The position numbers and the translations under genes were made by a program. Below the pieces are notes generated by a model that saw only the letters and a list, made by a program, of their open reading frames with translations, was not told where the DNA came from and ran no database searches. Below, one piece after another: positions 1 through 5,072 of a stretch of DNA of 6,444 bases; within the stretch, counting starts at the first letter, position 1; every line of letters starts with the position of its first letter. This DNA comes from UBA685 sp002299005. GTDB taxonomy: Bacteria > Pseudomonadota > Alphaproteobacteria > Puniceispirillales > Puniceispirillaceae. Where the stretch lies: positions 1-6,444 of the forward strand of contig CAXAAH010000072.1 in NCBI GenBank assembly GCA_963966775.1, in the 5' to 3' direction.

Positions 1-45
1 CAGGCATCATCTGAGCAGGCTTCAAACGATCAGGCGTCTGCTTAA
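1..45 (+). CDS. C-terminal end of a gene cut by the window edge (tentative)
   Basis: Reading from base 1, frame 1 stays open for 14 codons (QASSEQASNDQASA) and ends in TAA at 43-45. The stretch is a 15-bp in-frame repeat giving QASSE, QASND, QASA. Such a small polar repeat is what one expects in a flexible C-terminal tail, and the repeat keeping the frame up to the stop favours coding. The stop overlaps the stop of the minus-strand DUF2805 gene (42-44), so the two genes would be convergent. Only the tail is visible, so no function can be given. It could also be non-coding repeat sequence. Confidence 0.35.
   Translation, partial: QASSEQASNDQASA
1..45 (+). repeat. Imperfect 15-bp tandem repeat, three copies
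   Basis: CAGGC begins at 1, 16 and 31, exactly 15 bp apart. Each unit starts CAGGC followed by A, T or G, then TC. In frame 1 it encodes repeated QAS plus two polar residues. The array may extend beyond the left edge. Confidence 0.6.
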
Positions 46-302
46 TCTTCGTCTATCAGGGCGTGCGGCTTTTGCCATTTTGACAGCTTGTGGCCATGTT
101 TGGTCTTGCGGCCTGTCACACGTTTGCGCCACATGCGAAATGATGACGGCTTCATATGGCCGCGCATGACAGATATAACCTGCTTTTCCGATAGGCCGGT
201 TTGGCTTTGAATATCATCAAAGCTGACCTCATCACGCCAAGCTAATTCGATTATATGGTGAATATCTGGCGCATAATCTGTGCGCGGTGCCTTATCTTTC
301 AT
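42..302 (-). CDS. DUF2805 / TIGR03643 family protein
   Basis: This 86-residue protein matches what I know of the TIGR03643 (DUF2805) family in length and in its hallmark residues. It has an IIELAW segment (17-22), a TGLSEKQVISVMR helix-turn-helix-like stretch (35-47), KPSSFRMWRKR (51-61) and a basic GRKTKH motif (64-69). The molecular role of the family is unknown to me. The acidic first half followed by a strongly basic, Trp/Met-containing second half could suit nucleic-acid binding, but that is inference. I recall members mostly from marine bacteria, sometimes near photolyase/cryptochrome-like genes, and no such gene is visible here. It lies 27 bp after the secreted-protein gene on the same strand, so the two are probably co-transcribed. 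The start codon sits in a tandem duplication and has only a weak ribosome site (GATGAG). Confidence 0.85.
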   Translation of the reverse strand: MKDKAPRTDYAPDIHHIIELAWRDEVSFDDIQSQTGLSEKQVISVMRGHMKPSSFRMWRKRVTGRKTKHGHKLSKWQKPHALIDED

Positions 303-320
303 GGCTCATCTTTCATGGCT
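294..320 (-). repeat. Perfect 13-bp tandem duplication over a start codon
   Basis: On the + strand ATCTTTCATGGCT occurs at 294-306 and again at 308-320, separated by one base. Read on the minus strand, each copy carries ATGAAAGAT. The inner copy holds the start of the DUF2805 gene (302). The outer copy (ATG at 316) is out of frame and opens a five-codon reading frame, MKDEP, whose TGA overlaps that start codon as ATGA. Confidence 0.8.
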
Positions 321-329
321 AAACGGGCT

Positions 330-737
330 CTAACTTTGGGGGGCGGGCGCACAATAGCCCAAGGTTGTTGTGACAATCTCAGCATCACCGCCGGGTGTCT
401 CGCCTCTGATAAAGCCATAGCTTTGGTCATAGACAAACCGCCCATTATTGATGTTCATGCCGAAATGATAAAAGCCTGTGGTACAGCCAAGGAATTCAAA
501 GAACCGTGTCTGACAGTCATATTCCATGCCGCCAATGCTGGCATTGCGGCTGTTATTTGAGATAATAACTTGATAGCTTTTAGGCTCTTGGCCGACAGGT
601 GTCCATTGCCGCTCAAGCGCTTTGATGCCTGTTGTCAGCCCGCCTTGGCACAGATAGGTGCCATCGCCCAATTCCTGTGCCATCACAGGCGCTGATAGGC
701 CTGATAAAAGCATCATGATGAAAATATATATGCGCAT
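330..737 (-). CDS. Small secreted protein with four cysteines, function unknown
   Basis: I do not recognise a named family. The 135-residue product starts with a classical signal peptide: short basic start (MR), hydrophobic core at about 3-17, and a likely signal peptidase I site VMA|Q after residue 20. The mature part is about 115 residues and probably beta-rich, opening with GDGTYLC. It holds four cysteines (30, 75, 85, 129), an even number that would allow two disulfides in the periplasm. No catalytic motif, lipobox or membrane anchor is visible. The start at 737 is supported by GAGGGG about 7 bases upstream. A second ATG at 744 is out of frame. The DUF2805 gene follows 27 bp downstream on the same strand, suggesting a two-gene transcript. 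Confidence 0.75.
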   Translation of the reverse strand: MRIYIFIMMLLSGLSAPVMAQELGDGTYLCQGGLTTGIKALERQWTPVGQEPKSYQVIISNNSRNASIGGMEYDCQTRFFEFLGCTTGFYHFGMNINNGRFVYDQSYGFIRGETPGGDAEIVTTTLGYCAPAPQS

Positions 738-875
738 GAACCATGCCCCTCAAAATTATAAGCGCCTATGGGTTGAGGTAGATCAAAAAGGATAATTTCC
801 AAATTATTTTGTCAATCCAATCACCGCCAAGGTCAGTAAAAAGAAATAGATTATTCAAAGTGAGGGTCATTCATA

Positions 876-1427
876 ATGTTTGTAAAGTCTTATCCACGGG
901 CGCGCCTAATGCGGGGGCACCTATTGGCCGGTCTTGTCGGCGCGATGTTGCTGATGGTGCCTGTTCTATCTGGCTTATCTGGTGCCAGGGCCGCGTCTAT
1001 TGGGATGATGGAAGGCGAGACTCTGGACAAAAAAGACGTCACCTATCCAAAGGATTTTGACGGTAAACAAACCGTGATGGTGATGCTGTTTGACCAAGAT
1101 CAGCAAAGCCAGCTAGATGGCTGGGCGGCGGGCATGGCTGATTTGCCAGATGGTGTGGCGATGATAGAGGTCGCGCTTATCGGTAAGGTGAATGGGATGG
1201 TGAAATATTTCATCAAGGGCGGTATGCGCGACAATATCGAAGATGACCCGGCACGGATGGCGCGGATGATGCCTTATTTTGGCGATGCGGATAAGGTCAA
1301 AAAGCGCCTAAAGATCACAGATATCTCTGAGGTGCAGGCCTTTTTATTAAGCCCCTCTGGCAAGGTATTGTGGCAAGCCTCTGGCGATTATGACGGCCAG
1401 TTTAAAGACATGCCGACCGGCCAGTAA
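876..1427 (+). CDS. Exported thioredoxin-fold-like protein (YtfJ/ATP10-like, no cysteines)
   Basis: This 183-residue protein has a long hydrophobic export segment (about 13-36) ending in ARAA (37-40), a plausible signal-peptide cleavage site, so it should act in the periplasm or stay anchored there. The rest follows a thioredoxin-like order: a strand ending KQTVMVMLFD (64-73), a second strand IEVALIGKV (97-105), a GGMRDNIEDDPARMARMMPYF segment (115-135), a KKRLKI helix end (142-147), and the final strand pair VQAFLLSPSGKVLWQASGDY (153-172), with the usual 'residue-x-G-K-V-hydrophobic' turn. There is no cysteine anywhere, so it cannot be a redox thioredoxin. YtfJ-like and ATP10-like proteins are the closest match from memory, which is a moderate-confidence fold call and not a functional one. 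TGAGGG about 9 bases upstream supports the start. M12 (909) is an alternative. The next gene follows after 27 bp. Confidence 0.7.
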   Translation: MFVKSYPRARLMRGHLLAGLVGAMLLMVPVLSGLSGARAASIGMMEGETLDKKDVTYPKDFDGKQTVMVMLFDQDQQSQLDGWAAGMADLPDGVAMIEVALIGKVNGMVKYFIKGGMRDNIEDDPARMARMMPYFGDADKVKKRLKITDISEVQAFLLSPSGKVLWQASGDYDGQFKDMPTGQ

Positions 1428-1454
1428 GATGAATAGGCTGAATAAGAGGCGTTT

Positions 1455-1784
1455 ATGATTATTTCTGTGACAGGTTTGCGTGCCAAAGGCTTTATCGCTT
1501 ATTGCCGGTTTTGGCTTTTGGCTATCCCTGCGCATCGCCAAGCAAAGCGCGCAAAGGGCAATTTATTTGTCGCCACAAAATCACATGCAGGCGTGCAACA
1601 CACCCTGACCGCCTGGCGTGATCGCAAACATATGAAGCATTATGTCCTCTCAGGCGCGCACCGCAAAGCGATGGGGCAATTCGCCGAAATCGCGACAGGG
1701 GCCACGATTACCTATGAGGCAGATGCCCTGCCAAGTTGGGCAGAGGCGCTGGCAAAATGGCAGAATGAGGCTGAGCACTATTAG
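1455..1784 (+). CDS. Small ABM-like (ferredoxin-like fold) protein
   Basis: The 109-residue product has no signal peptide. It begins with a beta strand (MIISVTGLR), followed by a helix with FIAYCRFWLLAIPAHRQA (13-30), then GNLFVATKSHAGVQHTLTAW (35-54), a helix RDRKHMKHYVLSGAHRKAM (55-73) and a final SWAEALAKW helix (94-102). This strand-helix-strand order, with the HTLTAW strand and the SGAH motif, resembles small proteins of the antibiotic-biosynthesis-monooxygenase / DUF3291 type dimeric barrel. I infer the fold from pattern only. No active-site set can be named and the substrate is unknown. AAGAGG at 1444-1449, five bases before the ATG, fixes the start. It lies 27 bp after the thioredoxin-like gene and is probably translated from the same message. 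Confidence 0.7.
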   Translation: MIISVTGLRAKGFIAYCRFWLLAIPAHRQAKRAKGNLFVATKSHAGVQHTLTAWRDRKHMKHYVLSGAHRKAMGQFAEIATGATITYEADALPSWAEALAKWQNEAEHY

Positions 1785-1937
1785 GACAAAGCCGCGCCCT
1801 TTATGATATCTGCACAAAATATTTCTGATTCGGGATTTTATCATAGAATATTTATGCAAAACCCCGTCTTTATCATCGCAATTTCGTGAAAATTTTCTAT
1901 ATCCCTTATAAGACTATCTATTCGAATGGAGACAGAT
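1785..1937 (+). promoter_or_regulatory. AT-rich intergenic region with a weak promoter candidate for the ATP-grasp gene
   Basis: The 153 bases are AT-rich in their second half. TATAAG at 1907-1912 matches five of six bases of a -10 box, but the -35 area about 17 bases upstream (TTCGTG, around 1883-1888) is poor. A transcript starting near 1919 would give a leader of about 20 bases to the ATG at 1938. No clear terminator for the preceding gene is visible. Confidence 0.25.
1928..1931 (+). promoter_or_regulatory. Ribosome binding site deciding the ATP-grasp start
   Basis: GGAG at 1928-1931 lies six bases before ATG 1938. It overlaps the in-frame upstream ATG at 1926, which itself has no Shine-Dalgarno sequence. 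This favours 1938 as the true start. Confidence 0.65.
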
Positions 1938-2954
1938 ATGCCCCTATCTTATCAGGCAGATGTGCCGCAAAATAGTGAGTTAGCGATTTATGTGATTCAT
2001 GAAAATGCTGATTGGACGGCCCCCTTATATGCCGCCTTTGAGGCGCAGGGCCTTGCCTATCATGATTGGAATTTGGCAGAGGTCGCGCTTGATTTATCGA
2101 AGGCACCGCCAGAGGGTGTGTTTTATAATCGCATGAGCGCGTCATCACATAGCAGAGGCCATCGTTATGCGCCTGAGATGACCGCCGGTGTGCTGGCGTG
2201 GCTAGAGGGTCATGGGCGTATTGTGATGAATGGCCGGCGTGCGCTTCATCTTGAGATTTCTAAGATGATTCAATATGCGGCTTTGCGTAAAGCAGGGCTA
2301 AATGTGCCGCAAACAATTGCCACAGCTGAGGCGCAATCAGTGATAGAGGCGTTTGATTCCTTTGGTGGCATGCCTGTTATCACCAAACATAACCGCGCTG
2401 GTAAGGGGCTTGGTGTCCAGCTGTTCCGGTCAAAATCGGCGCTGTCAGATTATGTCCAAGGTGAGGCATTTGCGCCGTCTGTTGATGGGGTGACTTTGGT
2501 GCAACGCTATATCGCCGCACCAGATCAGATTATCACGCGCGTCGAATTTGTCGGGCGTGAGTTGGTCTATGCGGTGCGTGTTGATACCTCAAATGGGTTT
2601 GAGCTATGCCCGGCGGATGTTTGCGCACTTGAGGCTAGCACCTGCATGGCAGATAGTGAGCCGCGCTTTGCTTTTGAGATTGATGAAGGCTTTGCCAATA
2701 GCGCGCTTGGCCAAGAGCTTGTGCCAAAAATGCAAGCGGTGATGGCAGATGAAGGCCTTGATGTGGCGGCGTTTGAGTTCATCCAAGATAGTGATGGTGT
2801 CGCTTATGTCTATGATATCAACACCAACACAAATTATAATAGCGACGCTGAGGCGAGAGCTGGCCTATCTGCGATGGGTGCGCTTGCAAGGTATCTTGGT
2901 CATGTGCTTGGGGGGCAGGCATCAGCTGTGAAGGGCCAAAAATCAGCCGCCTAG
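1938..2954 (+). CDS. RimK-like ATP-grasp ligase
   Basis: This cytosolic 338-residue protein is an ATP-grasp enzyme, a family that joins a carboxylate to an amine or similar nucleophile through an acyl phosphate made with ATP. Visible parts are an N-terminal Rossmann-like pre-grasp domain (about 15-100) with VFYNRMSASSHSRGHR (61-76), then the RimK-type lead-in LEISKMIQYAALRKAGLNVP (105-124), the ATP lysine K150 in VITKHNRAGKGLGVQLF with its glycine-rich loop (154-159), VQRYI (188-192), a probable metal-binding E280 (AAFEF), and DINTN (293-297) near the C-terminus. Length fits RimK-like alpha-L-glutamate or peptide ligases, but the substrate cannot be read from sequence. An in-frame ATG at 1926 would add four residues. 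It faces the 2OG-oxygenase gene tail to tail, 14 bp apart, which hints at shared pathway use but is not proof. Confidence 0.85.
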   Translation: MPLSYQADVPQNSELAIYVIHENADWTAPLYAAFEAQGLAYHDWNLAEVALDLSKAPPEGVFYNRMSASSHSRGHRYAPEMTAGVLAWLEGHGRIVMNGRRALHLEISKMIQYAALRKAGLNVPQTIATAEAQSVIEAFDSFGGMPVITKHNRAGKGLGVQLFRSKSALSDYVQGEAFAPSVDGVTLVQRYIAAPDQIITRVEFVGRELVYAVRVDTSNGFELCPADVCALEASTCMADSEPRFAFEIDEGFANSALGQELVPKMQAVMADEGLDVAAFEFIQDSDGVAYVYDINTNTNYNSDAEARAGLSAMGALARYLGHVLGGQASAVKGQKSAA

Positions 2955-2968
2955 CGTGCCAAATATCC

Positions 2969-3511
2969 CTATCGCCATCTAGGGCCGGCAAACCACGCGA
3001 CCAATGAATGGCGCGTGCCTTTTGTGACAGGCGCTACCTTATGGCGCAAATAGGACGGGAAGATAAGCAAGCTGCCTTTGGCTTTCAGATTGGCGCTTGT
3101 TTTGACCTCTTCAAATTCAAAATCACCCCCCTCATAGCTTGCCTCATCAGATAGCTGGATGGTGAGAGATAATTTCCTATCAACAGCCTCTTGAGAGGAA
3201 AAATGCACATCATGGTGCCAGTCATAATGACCGCCTGCGGTGGCATGATAGCTGGTAAATTGCATATCTGCTTGGTCGGTGACATCAACATTGAAATAGG
3301 CCTCGTTGGCGGCCGTAACATGGCCCCATAGGGTGGCCTTTAGCGCCTCATCCGTGAGCCAGCTTATCGTGCTAGAGCGGATGGTTGCGGCGTCCGTGGC
3401 GGTGGAAAAAACCGTACCATCTTGGGCAGGGCTTGTGGCGGCAAGGGCAAAGATTGCCTCTATGGCGGCCTCATCAAAGGCGTTTGGGATGATGTGAAAT
3501 AACGAACGCAT
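2969..3511 (-). CDS. 2OG-Fe(II) dioxygenase, prolyl-4-hydroxylase-like
   Basis: The 180-residue protein carries the full facial triad of 2-oxoglutarate/Fe(II) oxygenases. It has H99-x-D101 in HYDWHHD, distal H157 in LRHKVAPV, and R167 ten residues later (GTRHSLVAWF) for the 2-oxoglutarate carboxylate. GGDFEF (128-133) and the FPSYLRH strand (151-157) are typical of the P4Hc/PKHD-type hydroxylase group. It should couple 2-oxoglutarate decarboxylation to hydroxylation of a peptide or small molecule, and the substrate is unknown. It has no signal peptide, so it is cytosolic. AGGGAT about nine bases upstream supports the start. It lies 51 bp downstream of the LysR gene on the same strand, with no terminator visible between, so the two may share a transcript. 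Confidence 0.88.
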   Translation of the reverse strand: MRSLFHIIPNAFDEAAIEAIFALAATSPAQDGTVFSTATDAATIRSSTISWLTDEALKATLWGHVTAANEAYFNVDVTDQADMQFTSYHATAGGHYDWHHDVHFSSQEAVDRKLSLTIQLSDEASYEGGDFEFEEVKTSANLKAKGSLLIFPSYLRHKVAPVTKGTRHSLVAWFAGPRWR

Positions 3512-3562
3512 CAGGCTTAATCCCTGTGATAGGCTTGGTGGCTGTCTTGTGGCAAGGAGGGC

Positions 3563-4483
3563 TTATTGATGCACATGGTCTGGCAGAATTTTGCATAGAT
3601 GCTGGTTTAGCTGTTCGACAAATTTAGACGCCGCCACAGACAGGACACGGCCTTTATTTTGCACAATATGTAACCGGCCTTGCAGCGAATCAGCCTTATG
3701 CAAAGGACGGAAAATAAGGTCACGATAAGAGCTTGAATAGCTTGTATCGCCAAAGGATAGCATAAAGCTAATGGCCTGTTCTTCATTTGTGTAATGCGCC
3801 ATTAATTCAAATGATTCGGAAATAATCGCCTCTTGCAACCTTGTGCCCTTTTGCCGTTGGGCGGCGATGAGCAAATCATAAAGCCCTGAGCCAGACGCAG
3901 GCAGAATAGCGGGGTAATTGGCGCAATCATAAAAGCGCACAATATCAGCCTTTGCCAGCGGGTGACTTGCGTTCATCGCGACCATGACTTGCAGGTCAAC
4001 GGACAAGATAATATGAAACTCGCTTGGTGGCACAGGGCCAAAAATAAGCGCGAAATCAGCTTCAAAATCATTCAGTGACTTCATCGCATCTTCTGGCGCA
4101 CGGCGCAAAACCTCAAAGCTTACCTCGGGGAATTCGGTGCGGTAATTGGCAATGCGCCTTGGCAGGAACGTGCCCACCAATTCAGCCCCTGCGGCGATGG
4201 TGACATGGCCTGAACGAATGCCTGAAAGATCGGATATTTGCGACTTTACCCGCGATAAATCAGAGATAGATTTGCGAATATGCTGAATTAATAGCTCCCC
4301 AGCTGTGTTCAGCCTTACCCCATTTGCCAGACGCTCAAATAGCGGTGAGCCTAGCTCGTCTTCGAGGGCCAAAATGCGGCGGTTTAAGGCTGTTGAGGTG
4401 ATGTTCAAACTCTCTGCCGCTTTGCGAATAGAGCCCTTTTTGGCAACAACATCAATATAGTTCAAATGCGATAAGAGCTTCAT
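3563..4483 (-). CDS. LysR-family transcriptional regulator
   Basis: The length (306 residues) and layout are standard for LysR regulators. An N-terminal winged helix-turn-helix (about 3-60) contains SIRKAAESLNITSTALNRRI, then ALEDELGSPLFER and the GVRLNTAGE wing. A linker helix (62-88) and a periplasmic-binding-protein-like effector domain (about 92-300) follow, opening with GHVTIAAGAELVG and carrying FEADFALIFGP (140-150) between the two lobes. The effector is not predictable. It is divergent from glnK-amtB across 227 bp, the classic layout in which a LysR protein regulates its own gene and its neighbour, so nitrogen-related control is a reasonable inference. It may alternatively serve the 2OG-oxygenase gene 51 bp downstream on its own strand. 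The ribosome site (GAAGA) is weak. Confidence 0.92.
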   Translation of the reverse strand: MKLLSHLNYIDVVAKKGSIRKAAESLNITSTALNRRILALEDELGSPLFERLANGVRLNTAGELLIQHIRKSISDLSRVKSQISDLSGIRSGHVTIAAGAELVGTFLPRRIANYRTEFPEVSFEVLRRAPEDAMKSLNDFEADFALIFGPVPPSEFHIILSVDLQVMVAMNASHPLAKADIVRFYDCANYPAILPASGSGLYDLLIAAQRQKGTRLQEAIISESFELMAHYTNEEQAISFMLSFGDTSYSSSYRDLIFRPLHKADSLQGRLHIVQNKGRVLSVAASKFVEQLNQHLCKILPDHVHQ

Positions 4484-4514
4484 TTAACAAATCTTCAAAA
4501 TACAGGTCACAAAA

Positions 4515-4535
4515 GCACGTGGTGCAAAAAATGCA
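4515..4535. promoter_or_regulatory. Overlapping inverted repeats, candidate LysR operator
   Basis: GCAC (4515-4518) and GTGC (4522-4525) form an inverted repeat with a three-base centre. Overlapping it, TGCA at 4523-4526 and TGCA at 4532-4535 enclose five A residues, making a 13-base palindrome with T and A eleven bases apart. That is the T-N11-A form expected of LysR sites. Short palindromes of this kind occur by chance, so this is only a candidate. Confidence 0.35.
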
Positions 4536-4540
4536 TCACC

Positions 4541-4560
4541 TTGTGAGAATTTTAGCACAA
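4541..4560. promoter_or_regulatory. TTGTG-N10-CACAA inverted repeat
   Basis: TTGTG (4541-4545) and CACAA (4556-4560) are perfect inverted arms around the proposed lysR -10 box (4549-4554). A third arm, TCACAA at 4507-4512, pairs with TTGTGA at 4541-4546. A protein bound here would cover the lysR promoter. Confidence 0.4.
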
Positions 4561-4576
4561 TTCAGATGCGATTCAA
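4549..4576 (-). promoter_or_regulatory. Probable sigma-70 promoter of the lysR gene
   Basis: On the minus strand TTGAAT (4576-4571) is followed after 16 bases by TAAAAT (4554-4549). A TGC just before the -10 makes an extended -10. Transcription would start near 4542, giving a leader of about 60 bases to the lysR ATG at 4483. Confidence 0.45.
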
Positions 4577-4640
4577 CTTGTTAGTTTGACCATGCCGAGA
4601 TCAACCCCCCCTGATCAAGGCCAGGAACAGCGGCGCCTCG

Positions 4641-4672
4641 TGAGGCCAATAACATCGACACAGATGAGGCCA
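4641..4672 (+). repeat. Direct repeat TGAGGCCA in the glnK leader
   Basis: TGAGGCCA occurs at 4641-4648 and 4665-4672, 24 bp start to start, about 40-70 bases before the glnK start codon. Its role is unknown, and eight-base matches may be chance. Confidence 0.4.
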
Positions 4673-4700
4673 CAGAAGACCGCCATTATTTTTTGAAGAA

Positions 4701-4705
4701 AGGGA
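4701..4705 (+). promoter_or_regulatory. Ribosome binding site deciding the glnK start
   Basis: AGGGA at 4701-4705 lies five bases before ATG 4711. That start gives MKYVIAIIQPSK, the normal PII N-terminus. The in-frame TTG at 4693 would add six non-conserved residues and is rejected. Confidence 0.75.
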
Positions 4706-4710
4706 AGAAC

Positions 4711-5049
4711 ATGAAATATGTGATTGCAATCATACAGCCAAGCAAAGTGGAGGCGGTGCGTGAAGCCCTCTCTGAGCTTGGGTGTTCGGGGATCACGGTC
4801 AGTGAGGTTCAAGGTTACGGACGTCAAAAAGGGAAGACTGAAATCTATCGTGGCGCTGAATATGAGATTCATTTCTTGCCAAAAACCAAAATCGAAATCG
4901 CAATAAGCGACAAGCATGAAAAGCCTGTTGTAGAAGCGATTCGCAACGCCGCTGAATCAGGGCGTATTGGTGATGGCAAAATCTTTGTTCTTGATTTGAA
5001 ACAGGCCGTGCGTATCCGCACTGGCGAGCTTGGAGATGATGCGCTCTAG
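4711..5049 (+). CDS. glnK: Nitrogen regulatory protein PII (GlnK type)
   Basis: This 112-residue protein is a complete PII protein, a trimeric cytosolic sensor that reads ATP/ADP and 2-oxoglutarate and switches partner proteins. Visible signatures are the N-terminal strand MKYVIAIIQPSK, the TVSEVQGYGRQKG segment (29-41) with Q39, the T-loop TEIYRGAEYEIHF with Tyr51, the usual uridylylation site, K58 in the LPKTKIEI strand, the Walker-like GRIGDGKIFV (84-93), and the AVRIRTGE tail (99-106) whose R101 and R103 contact nucleotide. All key residues are present. It sits 23 bp upstream of amtB. That is the conserved pairing in which GlnK plugs AmtB when ammonium is abundant, so it is named GlnK rather than GlnB. 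A GlnD-type uridylyltransferase elsewhere in the genome is expected, not seen. Confidence 0.96.
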   Translation: MKYVIAIIQPSKVEAVREALSELGCSGITVSEVQGYGRQKGKTEIYRGAEYEIHFLPKTKIEIAISDKHEKPVVEAIRNAAESGRIGDGKIFVLDLKQAVRIRTGELGDDAL

Positions 5050-5072
5050 TCGGCGTATGTGAGGAGATAAAA

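Larger units (their letters stand above)
4484..4710. promoter_or_regulatory. Divergent control region between lysR and glnK-amtB
   Basis: This 227-bp region separates the two start codons. The half next to lysR (4505-4560) is rich in short inverted repeats built from GTGC/GCAC and TTGTG/CACAA. The half next to glnK contains a direct repeat and the glnK ribosome site. I looked for a sigma-54 element (GG, ten bases, GC in a TGGCAC-type context) and found none with correct spacing. The GCAC-GTGGTGC sequence resembles an NtrC half-site pair, but its halves are three bases apart where about seven is usual. No convincing sigma-70 promoter is evident for glnK: TTGACC at 4586-4591 lacks a partner -10. 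Confidence 0.6.

Noticed and set aside
255..560. Open frame on the + strand over the secreted-protein gene
   Set aside because: It is antisense to a gene with a clear signal peptide and ribosome site, and its product has no recognisable features.
755..760. Perfect TATAAT on the minus strand ahead of the secreted-protein gene
   Set aside because: No -35 box lies at a normal distance, and the transcript would start within the ribosome binding site, leaving almost no leader.
1926..1937. Upstream ATG for the ATP-grasp gene
   Set aside because: It has no ribosome site of its own and overlaps the GGAG that serves ATG 1938. It remains possible.
3552..3592. AAGGAGG followed by ATG on the + strand
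   Set aside because: The reading frame from ATG 3569 stops after nine codons and overlaps the end of the LysR gene. It is probably chance.
4514..4527. Possible sigma-54 promoter or NtrC site (AGCACG...TGCA)
   Set aside because: The distance between the GG-like and GC elements is about eight bases rather than ten, the GG is actually AG, and the NtrC-like halves are only three bases apart.
4541..4563. Resemblance to the lac operator (TTGTGAG...ACAATT)
   Set aside because: The arms match but the spacing is nine bases rather than six and no LacI-type gene is present. The similarity is probably chance.
4693..4710. TTG start giving a six-residue longer GlnK
   Set aside because: The added residues are not part of any PII protein I know, and the Shine-Dalgarno sequence points to ATG 4711.
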